Shown: positions 1 to 40,800 of the stretch, piece by piece
Numbering within the stretch: the stretch's first letter is position 1
How the letters are laid out: each line of letters starts with the position of its first letter
NCBI GenBank assembly: GCA_022829145.1
Contig: CM040744.1
Location: 10,416,718 to 10,480,717, forward strand
Length of the DNA stretch: 64,000 nucleotides
Direction: 5' to 3'
Origin: Albula goreensis
Taxonomy: Eukaryota > Chordata > Actinopteri > Albuliformes > Albulidae
Notes under the pieces: model-generated
What the model was told of the DNA's origin: nothing
The model's database searches: none
The model's input: the letters and a program-made list of their open reading frames with translations, nothing else
Position numbers and translations under genes: made by a program

Positions 1-26230
<26,230 letters not shown>

Positions 26231-29200
26231 CTTTTATTCATCCACTGGCCTGTAACCTTAACCAGTTTATGTGATTCTGGGTGAAACACAATTAATCTGA
26301 CCTGTGACGCCACGTTGACCTACCACCAGTGTGGAGCCAAAGGGCACACGCGTGGAACCCTGGGTACTGCCTCAGAGCTAAGAGAGGATACTGGCTGCTG
26401 AAGCTTTCCTTCCCAAGCCCCAGCATCCACTGTGACCTCATGAAAAATTACTCACAACTTCCTGGGTCACATGACCAGAAGAGAAAGCCTAGTGAAAAAG
26501 GAGACTTGCTGGGCAAACTTGCATTAAGTCTGTGAAGCTCTTCATTATTCATTATGTAAGGATCGCTTTACGGACAAAGGATGTCTTATCTGAGCCTTGA
26601 CACTAGCAGAGGTGATGTTAAAAGGCTTTGACATGACTAGATACTGTCACAATGTCAGTATGAACATCTGTTGTAATATCAGTTGGCGGGAGATCCAGTA
26701 TTGTTTTCCCTGCTGGACACTGCAGCATTTCACTCGAAGATTTTAGGGTCTTTGCTGTAAGAATAATGCTAAGCAGATGTAAAAAGGATTGACCTGCAAT
26801 TAAAATTTTCCATAGACAGCTGGTGTTACATACAGTCTACAACAAACTTTGACATGATTTAAAACAAATCTATTACCATGGACGTTAATGTGCTGTATGT
26901 TGACTGTGCTAAGTCATCAAACTTTTCATTTCATAATGCTAAGTAACTGTTACTGCATTGTGCTGTTCTTTGTCATCTACCAAATGTGTACTTAAAATGT
27001 GCACTTTAATTCCAGATCAGTTCTGAACTACCATGGGATTGATAGATTTTAGTGAATGTACAGGGTGTATAAGTGTATTTTTTTGCTGAAAGAGTTTTTT
27101 TTTTAAATCGTTGGTTGTGTTCAATTCTTCTATCCACATTTATCTACTAACAGAGTTACATGATACACAATTTAGTACTACTTCAATGGTAGCAATGATA
27201 CAAAGATATCTACGATATTCTCATCTAGATCATTCACATTCTTTATCTACCCACAGGCTGTGAAGGTGTCTGTCCATTTTAAAACACTATTTTAGAGCAC
27301 CTGGCATAATGTAGGCATAATTTCATTGTGCAAGTAATAGAATGGCAGATATAAACTGAACTTCAGAAACTTCTAGAAAACAGGCTCAGGGTTGCCTTTT
27401 CCTCATTTTGGTAATGTGAAAAAGCTTTTCATCCCACTGACATTACTGAGCCTGAATGTCTTTAGTATAGTGCCACCTGCTGGTTCATACATATCACAAC
27501 ACCCACATCTGCTCAGAGCAAGCAGGTGATGTAATGGGCATTCTTCAACAGTAATATCAAATGTAAAAGGTACCATGACCATTAAATCAGGATGTAAAAG
27601 TCAAAACTAAAAAAAAAAGGAAAGAAAAAAAAAAAAATTCAAACTAAAAACTTTGTTTAAATTTTAATTCAAAACACATTGTTACATTTAAAATGAATCT
27701 ATTGATAATGTGTGTGGAATTTACGAGTTCACCTTCCTCATAAATAATACAACCAGGGAGTGAATTAGGGAAATTACGATCTTGTCCATGTGGACACAAC
27801 AGTGTGTGGACTGGACATTAGTTATTTCAGAATGAAAACTGATATGAGCTTCCTGGATTGTGTTACAGGGAAGTAAGAGCTGGGCTAATAGCTTACTGAG
27901 CTGATAGCTTCTAAATGTCACTGTTTATCTGAGAGTTGCCAGGCACAATCTTTTAAGATGTCCTCAGTCTGAGTGGCAAGTTAGAAAGGAGATTTGCCTA
28001 ACAAAAGGTATGCAGAAATGATTTATCAATCATCCCATTCAGAGCATCATTACTCAAATGATTGAATGCTATTAAACCTCTCCTGAAGGGCCATTATTAT
28101 CCATGTTACACCCTGTAAGAGCAAGTTTTGAGGAAATTGACATTTAAATCCCAGTCTATTTTTTTCAATACCACATTAATTTTTCCTCTGTCAACTCTCA
28201 GGGCAATAATACATTAGAGTATTAAAGATAGCCTACCGACTATTGTAGGGCAGAGTGCTGGATGGATATATTGTTTTTATGACAGCTAGGTAAATGTGAA
28301 ATAATGAGTGGGCCTGATACAAATGGAAGTATTTCTGCAAATAAATATGAAATAATGACTAATAAAATGAAATACATTCACAATCTAATATTACAGCAAA
28401 TAGTATGTTTAATTAAATATAGATGCATGTACATTGAAAGAAATGAATACCATAAATATAGTTATTTTACACTTACAATCTGTTCTCATTGTAATTCATC
28501 TTTAACACCAAAACTCTGCTCTCACTACAGTGGTTCTTTTAAACATTCAATCTGTTCTCACTGCCTTGACCTTAAAGAAATCAATACTTTTGGGGTTTTG
28601 TTGGAAAAAAACAATACATAAAAATGATCTAGTTCTCAAACATGTCCAAAGCTCTAGCTTGTGCACCAACAAGTATGTTTAATGGAAGCCTAGATTGAAT
28701 TCCTCCAGCACATATCCATCACATTTCCCCAATGTGCCCCTTAATGTCTTTGATGGCTGTGCATCTTTGTCAGGTCCACAGGATCCGGAGTTCAGTGATG
28801 GTTCCAGAGAGCCACACACACACACAGGGGGGACCTCATCAGTGGCCTGTGACTGACTTGCAGCGATAAGAGATGTAAATGCTACAGCAGACTGGGCACC
28901 TTTGTTCCTATGCTGAACCGCGCTTACTTACCAGCCTCGTTAAAAAGAAATGAGGCTATCTAGGGCTGTGAAAGGAGCTTTTGTGTGGACAGGCTGTAAA
29001 GCATGTGGACAGATTGATAAGAGTAACTCTCATAGTCATTACAGAGGGGATATATGAACAAGACATTCTCTTTTGTTTCATATTGCACTACAAAAATGAT
29101 GTTGCTGACAACTATTTCATGGGAGCTATAGAACTTAAGCCTTATGCATTATCCCTCTACACAGCTGGTTATTAAATGGCCAATTTAGGTAAAGTTTTGC

Positions 29201-31356
29201 ACAAGACACAAGGGATTTGAAACTGCATCAGGCTGGATTCAAAGGGCAGGTCAGTAACAACTGAATGGAAAATACAGCATTCATTACATTAGAATTCTTC
29301 AGACTAAGTTTTTATGTTATTTTCTCCAGATTTAGTCTATTGCTCCCAATGAATATAATGTTTCTGGTTAAGCCTATAAGTGGCTTAGTGTGACTTTATT
29401 TGTACTACAATGATCACACCCCAGATCTTTCACTTTTCCTGTTCTTGTCCTCTTACTTTCTCAAAAGAGGGATATGGTTAAGGTGTATTTCTGTTCTCTG
29501 AAAAACATGTGTTATTTGATTCTTCATTGGTAGAGTAATGATTCTTAATGGTATGGTTATGTATCCTTTCTCACATTAACAGTACAATGGATGTACTCAT
29601 AAATTGCCTCTAAAAATTAGGGATTCCATGAAAAGCCAAGAAAATAACTCTTAAAATCCCTCAGAAATGTATTGTATACTTTTAATGATTCAGCATTTTC
29701 AATGGTTGAATTATGCTTGGTAGGGTAGGGTATTGGCCAAGAGTTACATTACATTATATTACTGCCATTTAGCAGATGCTCTTATCTAGAGCAAATTTCA
29801 ATGCAAACTCCATAAGCCAGGAACAGCAGTGCCAAAAATCCTAGAGGGAAGTCCAAACTGGCAGAATTGACAGCACAAGGTAGGGCTACTTTCTCCCTAT
29901 GGCACTGATAGTGCCCATGAGCTACCAGTTGTCTTCAGCTGACTAATGTCACCTCATTACATCAGTGTAATCAGGTGACACTTTTTTCCCTCAAAATGTT
30001 TACTGTATATCTATTGTAATTTTTAATTATATCTACTGTATCTGACCCAGATAGCCCCCTTGTCAATGGATAGTGTACATGGAAACTCCTGCTTTTCACC
30101 AGGTGATGGGATGGATGAACAGTGGAATGAGGGTTATATATTCAAAAGGCCGGCTAGGGCTGGAAAGTATACTAACTGCCTTGACTTAAAATGTGTAGGG
30201 TACAGTAGGCTGTATATAAAACAACTTGACTACGAAAACAGATGACTACACAATTGATGACATACTGTACATTAAATAAAAACACAAAAAGACATTCTGA
30301 CATATGTATAATTGAATATTCCTACTATTAATACCACTTCCAATAATACAATAACCATCATCACCATAATCATAAAAGTAATATTAAAAACAAATCCTGT
30401 AAAAAAAGTGCGTTTATTTGTGGATATATTTTTGGTACAATAACTTTTCATTTTTATTTGGCAGATGCAATAGCCAAGTCATATATAGGCAGCATTAAAA
30501 ATGATCATAGCACATCTTGGCTATATGTTCATATTTGTAAACAGCATTGAACATACACACAGACTTGATACAAATCTACATACATTGGCACAACCATTTT
30601 TCAAAGAACCAAGATGCTTTTCGAAATTTAAGACAAGACAAAAAATGATCTTTGTTGACAAAGTCTTCAAAAGTTCTTCTCTCCACACAATATTCAATAT
30701 CTCTAACAAGCAGTTTCACATTTCTGGCAGACAACCTCAATGCATCACAGGAAATCACCTGAGATATTAATATATCTGGTAATATTCAACCAGAGATATG
30801 GTTATATCTTATATACGTTTTTCCAGTTATATCTCTACACAGAAAGTGAATGTTAAAGTAGTGCAACATTTCAATAATGACATATTTAATGTTCCTTGTC
30901 ACTTTACAAATTTGAGGACAAAACAACAAATTTGAATAATCACTTTTGTAAGTTATTCAAAAATTAATAACAAAACTGCCCATCAACACAAATTATACCA
31001 GCAGATGCATATAAATTGTTGCTTTGCTGAGCAAAGTTGAGTGATTATCGACAGTTCTATATAGCAGATACATCATATAAGCAACATCACTGTGTTTTAA
31101 GTGTGATTATTTACACTTAAAAATTAACAAAAATGTACTGTTGTTTTATTGCTCCGTTTACAGGAAACATAGATTTTACAGTGCAAAAAAATCTATTCTG
31201 TCCTGACCATAAGTTACAGGTCAATAACTGAATATTTAAAAAAGAACTCCATCTTTTAAGAGCTGCACTATTCTGTAATTTTCCAATTACTTAAGGAAAA
31301 TGAGCAGATAAAAATAAAACAGAAAATCTGTGCATAAAAGTGTTTGATTTTGGCCA
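26231..31356. other. Spacer between loxhd1 5' end and st8sia5 3' end
   Basis: Contains the loxhd1 5' UTR and promoter (to the left) and the st8sia5 3' UTR (to the right, minus strand). Minus-strand poly(A) signal candidates for st8sia5 are seen as TTTATT on the plus strand at 31145-31150, 30454-30459 and 30413-30418; none can be preferred without transcript data. Apart from the LINE-tail copy near 29741, I see no coding segment or RNA gene. Confidence 0.6.
29741..29860 (-). repeat. L2/SINE-type 3' tail fragment, minus orientation
   Basis: Starts ttacattacattatattact and continues with catttagcagatgctcttatct, the reverse complement of the conserved 3' tail of fish L2 LINEs and the SINEs that borrow it. 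It is the same tail, inverted, as the one at 52587-52645. The following ~70 bp (ataagccaggaacagcagtg) appear to belong to the same old element. It is a fragment only. Confidence 0.65.
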
Positions 31357-31819
31357 TCACCTGCAGGGGTTTGTATGGACATGGAGTATGCCCCTGCTGT
31401 GCATTTGCAGAAAGCTGAAGATCTCATTGGGCATGGCGTGGAAGCCTGGGCGGGGCTTAACGTTGTCGTAGTAATGGTGCATGATGAAGACGCCTGAGGG
31501 GTTCGTGGAGAAGGCCCAGAAGCCGTAAAGGTGCACTTCCTCGCACAGCTCCATGGCGGCTGTCGCCAGCATCAGGCCGCTGGTCAGACGCTTGGCCCGG
31601 ACCCCCTGCAGGGCCCAGAAACGCTGGACGCTCAGCAAATACTGCGGGTTGAAGAAGTACACAGCCTTCTGTGAGCCGAAGTCGTCCATCATGTACTTGA
31701 CACGGAAGGAGACTTCGGTGTTGTGAGTGTTGTAGAAGGCTGGCAGCACCACCGAGCTGTTCTTGTAGGTCTGCAGCACCTTGAAGAAGGGCTTTCTCCA
31801 TTTCTCCAGCTTCTGGAAT
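31357..31819 (-). CDS. st8sia5: st8sia5 last coding exon: sialylmotifs S, III and VS
   Basis: Encodes residues ~220-373 from [14 protein letters not shown] to the stop TGA at 31359-31357. It holds motif S ([20 protein letters not shown]), which binds donor and acceptor, the motif III aromatic patch HLYGFW and the [19 protein letters not shown] segment with the VS His and Glu. The exon is GC-richer than its flanks. The C-terminus HTNPCR differs from the Ser-Cys-Cys end I recall in mammals but keeps the invariant cysteine. Confidence 0.95.
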
Positions 31820-34800
31820 CTATTACAGGGACAGCGCACAGCTGGTTACAGTGAGCATAATGGAACATCAAACCTTTGATCTGTGCTCTGCAGCTAATGT
31901 TGGAACCATGATTTGAAGAGTCTCCTTAAGTGTTCTTGTATGTTAAACTGATCGGCACACAATAGATATCAGCCAGGTGTCTCAGGAGAGCTATTTACTC
32001 ACTGCAGGATTGTTAGCTTACAGGCAGTTTGTTCGCATGATTTCAGTCCTGTCTTCACATGAGGAGTGTATAGACAGTCCTGAAAACTGTTATGTTACTC
32101 TGCTTTGCTATTAAGCTATGCATCATATCTGGAAACTCTGGACTGTATGATGGCTCATGTGTTGGAATTCTTGGAGCACTTTTTTCTCTACTCAGTGAAA
32201 ACATAAAGAACAGAAAGATGAGTGAATATGAGAAAAAAAGTGACAGCTTTCCTGTTTTGAGTCTCAGAGCCCAGACCACGACAGGTCCATACCCGCAGTG
32301 GACAGAGCTATAGCATGTTTGTCAGCCAGGCACAGAACACACCCATTCTCAACCAATCACTGGCCTGATTTACGCCATGTTTACATCAACACAAATGAAT
32401 GAATCTGATATCACTTCAGTCCCAGCTGCACTTAGGTCTTAGTTCTGTCAGTTAGATATTCCGTATGAGCAGCTCTGTGTTAAAGCACTTCCTCTGTCCC
32501 TTCCCTCCCTTCCCCCTTCAAAGAACTGCTGCACTATAGCCTAATTTGGATCTTTTTTAGAGATCAGCATCACTGTCACGTTAAACAATGCAGAGGGAGA
32601 GGCCTACTTTGCTGGAGGCCCAGTGGGTGCTTTAGTTTTAGATGGGGCATGTGCTCGGCCCTGTAGCTCAGCAGACATGGGGCATCTGTGCGTGGAGCCT
32701 CTGAGCTGTGCTTGTCAGTGGAGAGCTGTCAGTTTATCCACAGATGGCTGAGTCCACTGACACTGCCCGCACTTTGTGGAGAATGAATGCCAGTTACCAA
32801 CAAACCCACATACACTGCTATAAACAAATGCCTGCTGAGAGAATCCTTTTGCCATTGAATTTACTTTTAAAATAGTGCATGTTTCACTCAATTTATGTTA
32901 TATGATGGAAGACATTGAGGAAACAATGGGTATAGGGTGAATAATGGTGGTTGTAAGTTAACTGCCTGAATAAAAGAACAATTTGCTGCAAGTGCAATGA
33001 CACCACAGAGTAAACTTTTATTAAACTGATATTAGTATGATGGAATATGCTAATTTTATATTGCCAAGACATTCCTTTAATATCCTTAAAACCTCTTAAC
33101 TATTTTTAGATCTATGTTATAATATCATATGTATCTTATAAATATTTTGATTATTCTGATAGGGGGAGATTTCCCATCTAAGTAGGTATTTTAAAATCAC
33201 TACGTTTGTCGTAACTCTTAAATGCTATCAATGCTGCTTACCTACTTACTTTAAGGATATTACCAATGCATATCCTTAAAGTAATCTGGTGCTGGCCTTA
33301 TCTCTTTATTTTCATTTATCTTTACTTATCTCTGCATCAAAACAAGTGACTGCATCAACAGTTCCAAAAGACCAGCATGTAAGTCTCGCCACACAAACCA
33401 GTGGCATGTGATCGATTTGATCTGAAGAGACCTGAAAACAGTGTTGCATTAACAGTGAATTTGGTGAATGTCGCCATAGTCACAACAGCACACATCACAT
33501 CTTGCAGTGGGATCAAATTTTTCTGTCACAAAGGGGTTTACAGCACCCCTTCTGGGTCAGATTATTATGCTCCATTTAATGCTATTCTGCAAAGACTTTG
33601 CTGAGGACCTGAATATAATATTTTCAAATGTAACAATCGCAGCACAGACTTAATTCAATATATAGGAAGCAATAAACTTTAGCAAAGCAGGACATTGAAA
33701 ATCTTTTGTATTTATTTCAATGATTCAATAAATGTTATACATTTACATGGTTGGATTGCTGTAGGATGTCCATTTCTTTTTTCAGGTAATGTATTTATGT
33801 ATTTCTGTTCTTCTCAGCTGCCATTTAAATGGCTTTCAGGAAGCAGTTGCCCACTCTTATCAGTTAAGCCCTGTTAGAGGCTGCATTACAGGGAAATTCA
33901 GGGAGGTTAAGAGGGCTAATGTCATGAGGGCTGATGTCCAGTTGCTGTCATTGTGGAAGCTCAGCCACGGTGGTTAATGGCACGGCTGCGACTGGAACAT
34001 TCAGTCCCTGGGTTCACACCTGCCTGTCAAACATACGTTTCATAACATAAGCCACCCAGAGGACCCTGTACAGCATTTCATAATCTATCTTGTGCAATTG
34101 TGTACATCTTACCTTTCGGTGATGATACTTGGATTGACTGTCACAATGTCTGTCTTCTGCCCAACGTCCACAGCATACTTTTCAGAGATAGGGGGAATGT
34201 TACACCTAGTAACAAGGTAACACATAGACATTTAGTCTCAAATCAAATTTAGACCAAGTCATAATAACATGCTTGATGTTTTGTGAAATCAATACCAGAA
34301 TGATCTAAAGAAAACAGATCACCAAGTCATACAAGCTAACATGACTAAACCGTGATCTTCGCCTGTATTAATTACCTAAACACAAAGTCTGCAGAGTCAA
34401 TCTCCTTGCCACACTTGCTGTTCTTGATGATTCCTCCATTGCCGATCACTGCACATTTCCTGAACTGGGACTTGGTGTACGGCATATCCTACAAGACAGA
34501 AAAGAGCAACATTGCAATTATCGCAAAAATCCTCAGCATGAATTTAATCAGCATTTGTCCCTAATATTGTATTGTAAGGAAAAGCTAGTCCTCTTGATTT
34601 GGTGATTTTATCAAAGTGCTGGAGCCTATCCCAGCAAACACTTTGGAAAGACTAATCTGCCTAATCTGTTTGTTTTTTGACTCTGGGGGGAAACAGAAGA
34701 ACCCTGGGGAAAAAACCCAGAGAGACACAGGGAGAACATGCAAACTGTACACACATGGTTGGAATTGAACATGGTTCTTTCTCGCCATGAAAAGACAGTG

Positions 34801-37800
34801 CTAACCACTGAGCTACCATGCTGCGCTTGGCAAACTAAGCAAACACAAAACATGAATAAAAAAATGCAATGCTTGAATTTAATTGAGAGAGAAGCCTAAA
34901 GACAAATGCTGATTAGATTCACTCTTGGCTGTGAAAACGCTTGATATAGCATTAATGCACAGATTGGCAGAATGAAAGTGCATACACCGAATTTCCTTCT
35001 CACTGCTGAAACGACAATTCCTAGCCTGCCTATACCTCACAGGCTGCAACTGCAGTCTGGTCATATGAGGTATCATCTGCAGAGAAGCTCGAGTGAAAGT
35101 GTGTCTGTATCCCCAGGGCTAAACAAAAGCACATGTCCAGCGCAGGAGCAGCCGAGAATATCCGCTTGATGTGGCAGCGTCTCTGCGCTGTCCCTCAAGC
35201 ACAGGGGCGGTCCTAGCGGACAGAGCCTAACCTTTATTAACCTTCATTAAATAAAGATACTTAAAAGGTTATGCCAACGGTATATTACTTAGAACAGAAA
35301 TCCATTGTAGCTGTGGAGATGGGTAACACAATAACACAACCCCCTCAAATTAAATACAATATTAGCCTTGATGTGGCAATTTTTTTAATTGCCACCTTAA
35401 GCCCCTTTTAATTGATAAAACTGCCATATTTAGAAATAATACAAAGCAAATGCACCTCAGCTTGATTTAAAATAATAATAGATTAATAAATCACATTAGG
35501 AATGTGTTGATTACTGACTATTTATTGGGTAGGAGGCCTTTTGAAATTAAATATTATGATTTAATGATTTTTTTGCAGATCTAACTACTAGTGAGAAAAT
35601 TATGGCTCTTATGACAAGCAATGTAACATGTACCCTGAGTAAACATGAAGCAGTGAAGAACTATGTAATGGAAGCCTTTATAAATTTAGTAATATGGATA
35701 TTTACATAAATGAATGACAGCATTAGGGTGAAAAACATACCTTTCACTTATTTCCAAAATTAAGGTATGGTATGACCAATATTATGGTACATTATTGAAA
35801 AGTTCAGACTTAAAATTAACATTTTAAATTTTATGAAACACAGCAACATTTAAAATGTGGTTTGTTATTGAAAAGTATGCTTATAAAAATCTTTTTTTAA
35901 GATTATTTTATAAAAAAGTTTTGTGCACAATGTAAGCACTATCTAAAATTATGTGCTCAGATGCAGCATAATCCATCTTCTTATATTCAAAATTCAGAGA
36001 ATAACACAATGCTTTTGCGCCATAAGATACAACCATAAAGTATCTTTTCATCTTAAATGTATCATTCAGCTGTGCAACAAAATGAAATTTACATGCTGCT
36101 GGTGCAACGTAGCCCACAAGTTATATAACTCTCCACCTTCCTGGATTTAAGAAAGAATCCTCGACAGATTTTAAAATAGGCCATCTGCTCAGATGGAACT
36201 CACGTCTGGGAACATCTTGAAAATCTCAGAGTTGACGGGTAGGGTGCCGCTGGCATCCACCTCGTATCTCAGCTTGCTCCCTGAGGGCGTGTTCTTCTTG
36301 GTGGTGAAGAGAAACGAGGGTGCATTGCAGCACCGGGACAGTAAACTCCTGAGATGGGAGGGAGCAGAAACTGCATCAATAATGTAAGAAACATTACCTA
36401 CAGTGCCTTGCACTAAAAGATAACACAGCAAGACGTGCAGAGGCTGGATTAAGAGAACAAATAATGTTTGTGTCCCGTGAGTTAGCCGCTGTGACTGCTA
36501 AGCTTGAGCGCTCACCTGAAGGCGTTTGTTTCCGCCTTGTTTTGCTCCCATTTGCAGACCTGCAGATTCTTCCATCTTTCAAAAAGTTCAGACGTCTTGA
36601 CCCTGAGGGGGAACGGTGAAAAATGAACCTCACTGCGTGGAAAACAATACAAATAATAACACCACACACAACAGAACAGTAGGTCAAATCACCCTTAAAT
36701 TAGTTCACTAACCTCAGGCAAACGGTGATAAATGTATTGCAATCAATTACATAAGAGTACAGGACTATCAGAGTTGAACTTACAATGAACATTTTGCTGT
36801 GCAGTCATGCTGGGTAGATATAATTTATATCTACATATATATAGATATAAAATATAATTTGCAATATTTAGTGGCCTTTTTCAAAGACAGACTGTGATGA
36901 ATAAATACATATGTATACAATGGGGTGCAACTGATTCTCTATATTGGGCTGTCTCAAGTTTCCTCAATAACATAAGGTAATGATCCCTCTTGCCGTAACA
37001 CAGGTAACAGGACATTTCATTTCCCTGCAACCTCCTCTGAGAATAAAGAACAGGAGAGGAAGGACAGGGAGGGTTAAGCTGTAGATAATGTCATCTGCAA
37101 GACAATATAACAGTATAGTAGAACCAAAGCCTTTTTATGCAACACAGTTTGTCCAACACATATGGGATGCACTCTGTGTGTGAAAAACCACTTTAGACAG
37201 CACTTAGCATGATCTTCTTGCTCTGAAATTTCACATGGTCATGTATGTAATATATATTCCTCTGAAGAGTATTGAATTAGCTGTTTGAGATTAGCTCACA
37301 GATTAGCTGTTGTCCAACAACCTGAGATGAGTGTATATCATGCGAAATAGCCCAGTATAGCAAACCATCACAGTCATTACAGCATTTTGCTACCTTGTCA
37401 GTGCAAAGGTCAATATAAAGCTGAGACAATTTCATGAATGCCCTACTTTTTGGGGGTTTTGTCACCAGTTTAAACTTAAACATAGGCATTTTATAGAATG
37501 CTGTATGAATACTAAAGGGCATTAAATGATTTCTGTAATATCAGGGGGGTGTGACACTCGCTGTATGCCACATTTTAAACTGCATGCTGGAATTCACATG
37601 ATTAATATAAATCTATGCCTTGGCCCTGTGAAATATACACTGACTGTTAATGACAGCCTTCAGACAAAGGATCCAGAATGAGGAAGCAGGATGTCTTCAC
37701 TGTGACAATATTCCATATTTAAAATCACGCCTATGATAAAGCGTATCGCTGAAGCCCAATATCACTGCCTAACATCCATTAAAAGCTTGAGAGGATCATT

Positions 37801-40800
37801 TTTAAATCCAGCTGAAAGCTAATGAAATGACTGTGTAAGCCTCAAAGGATGCATACTAAAAATAGCCTGAAGAATGCAAACTGGGAGACAGAAAATAGAC
37901 CATAAGTCAAGGCAATGTACAAAATACTAGATGGAGAGTGCAGAGAATGGCTTTTGACAAACACAAGGAATGACTCACATTGGCTACAAAATTTAACGTG
38001 GTGTGAACGTGGTGCCTGTAATAGAAGCTGACATTTAAATCATGTAAGGTGTGTTAATTGGGTCCTCCTTTAAGGTGGCTTTGACTTGTGATGTCATAAT
38101 GGAGGGTACTCACATGGAGAGGACCTTCACGGCCATAATGTCCTGCCTGAGCTTCTTGCATGTGCTGCAGTTGAATTCATAAGAACTGCCATACTGGTCA
38201 AAATACCTGCAGACAAAAAACTCTGATGTTAGCCTGATTCATTCAACATCATGCTTTCAAAAGGAAATAATCCCATTTGTAATCAACACATATAGAGCAT
38301 CTTTTTGAGTAATGTTCTGAGATGACATGAATAAAAGCATGTAAAAAGGATAGTCTCTAAAAGACAGTGATGTCTAAAAGAATCTGTTCATTTTTTCTTG
38401 ATTTGTTCAGATTCTTCGTCTCAGAACTGCAATGCAATACATAAAATAATATTGTCTTTACATTTTCTGATGCAATTACAATCGCTCTATACTAACTATG
38501 CATGCTGACATACATTTTTATTTTATTAAACTACATACCATGCAACTACATACCACCACATAACATGTATTAACCCCTTTAAAAATAAATGTTTTTTTTT
38601 TTTTTAAAAATACACCCCAAAACAAAATATGAACAATAATATAAAATACAAAATACAGTACATTTGTTACTCTGAAATCTCCAATAATTATTTTTATCTG
38701 CTCAATGGGAAAATATTGAATGTTAGATAGGGTATAACAAAGCACCTTTACCGGTTATATATATGCTTAATTCATACACTAATTCAGTGGTGCTTTGTAC
38801 TTCAATAAACATGCAGTATGTCACATCAGTAAAAAGGACTTGAAATAGCTAAAGGATTTCAACTTTAAAAGACTGACCATGGTCCTAAATATGGCAATGC
38901 TAACAGGAGCTTTCTGTCATTAAGGAAATCAAAAGCATTCTTTATTTTAATTCATGTGTCACATGTTTTTCATACATCTCATCACTCTATACGGTGTAGG
39001 TCTTCAACAAAAATACCTCCCAACTAATGTTGCCATTTTGCAAATTGTAGAAGGGATTTTAGCATGGGGGATCGTGTAAGACCACGATCTGAACGTCTTA
39101 CATTAAAACCATGATTTCACCATCAGTGGGAAGAATCTAATTAAATATACTCAAAGACACAGTCCTTCCATTAAAGTGTTGCTGAACCCAAAAAGGCTTG
39201 AGATGGGTGACTAATTGGGTCCTCACTGGCTGCTTAAAGCAAGTCCAGGCTTACGACTTATCTGTGCTGTTAAACAAAGTCCATGAAATATACCTACGAG
39301 CCTCTCTCAGTGGAAGACATAGATGATCATAATACAATTGAAATGTGTGACTGTTTACTGTGCATATTGAACATAAAAAATGTTACCAGGTATGTGCTGA
39401 GGATAGATAGACAGATTTGTGTTTTTTCCTTTGTGAAGTGCATGCACGGAATATGATAAAAGTGGTGTTCCAAGTTCTAGGTACCCAGGAAACATTTCAC
39501 GTTTATGGTTGATCACCATATAGAACCCCTTTTCTGTCAATATGCAGCAGCATAATCACAAGAGCAGAGATGTAGGGATGTATCAGTCTACAGTATGCTC
39601 TCTGGGCCCACACCTACATCATTATATAATCCTCGGTGGTCCACTGGGTTTGTCAGTGACTGTGCTGCCACAGGCAAAATATTACAATAGGAGCTTCTCA
39701 AATTGGGGTACTTAATAGGTATTAGGATATTATGCAACAGAAAAACTTTGACAAAAAACTTCTGCTATCTGATACAAATGTCTGTCCCAGCAAAAACACT
39801 ATATTCAGTGCTCTTCTGTGAAAATACTTTGTTTCTTTAAACCACTCTCCCACTGTCCCATGCTGGTGAGTCAGTGAGATGCATGCTGGGAGATGAAAAG
39901 TGTTAGATTATGGCCGAGTGATGCAGATGCCAGGACAGAAGAAAGATCACTGTGCAGTGTGTGACGTATCACATGACATATCACATGGTCAAAAAATACA
40001 CAAAGCATGACTGTATGAGGCAGACGGTAGATCAACAAGAGGGGGAATGACTCAATCCAAATATGTCCAAAATGAAAAATAAAATCTGTTACATAAAACA
40101 GAATCTAAAGGCAAGCAGATACAGCACTTAGTACTTGTACAGTAATTACTGTACAGATGCTATAAACATACATAAAATAAAAACATTATATACATATAAT
40201 AAATAAAGTAGGCTGAATCTTGTTAGAAAATACATTCTGTACCATCCTTGTTAGATGAAGGCTTTGAGACTAGTTAGTTAGCAGCCTATGTTTTGACACC
40301 AAGGAAAACTGAAAAGAAAATATCTTGTCTTATTTTATTCTAAGAACTACTTTCTTCTGTGAGTTCTTATAGTCAGCAATTTTGGAATTGTACCTTCTTT
40401 CCTCATTTCTGGCTGGTTTCTGTGTTCCATCATCCCAGTAATAAACAGGTTCGGTCCAATTTGTCCTTTCGTCTCCTTTGTCCTGGCTAAACTCTTGCCC
40501 ACTAGTAAGAAAACGAGTAAGTTTACTTTGGATTTAATTATTTATTCATTAATTATTATTTATTCAGAAAACCACATACAAACACTGTGAAATAACACAT
40601 ATATTCAACTGGTTTAATGATTTTTTTTTACCTCCAGTTGTTTTCATAACAAACTGACAATAAGAGCCTTACAATTGAGAATGTACTATGAGCTGTAGCT
40701 CCTTTTATGTACTTAATATAACTGAAACCCCCACAAAACAAGAATATGGTCTAATTAAGCTGGTGAATGCAGGCAAGTATTATAAACCCATCTTTCTCTC

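Noticed and set aside
28470-28570. Repeated 'caatctgttctca(c/t)tg' words
   Set aside because: Only two partial copies, with no array structure; probably chance.
31457-31871. Alternative minus-strand frames rich in Arg/Ala/Gly over the last st8sia5 exon
   Set aside because: Shadow frames of the GC-rich catalytic exon; the sialylmotif frame is unambiguous.
33955-34030. Possible tRNA-derived SINE head (tggttaatgg ... gggttcacacc)
   Set aside because: The A-box and B-box likeness is weak, no cloverleaf can be folded, and no tail or repeat partner is seen.
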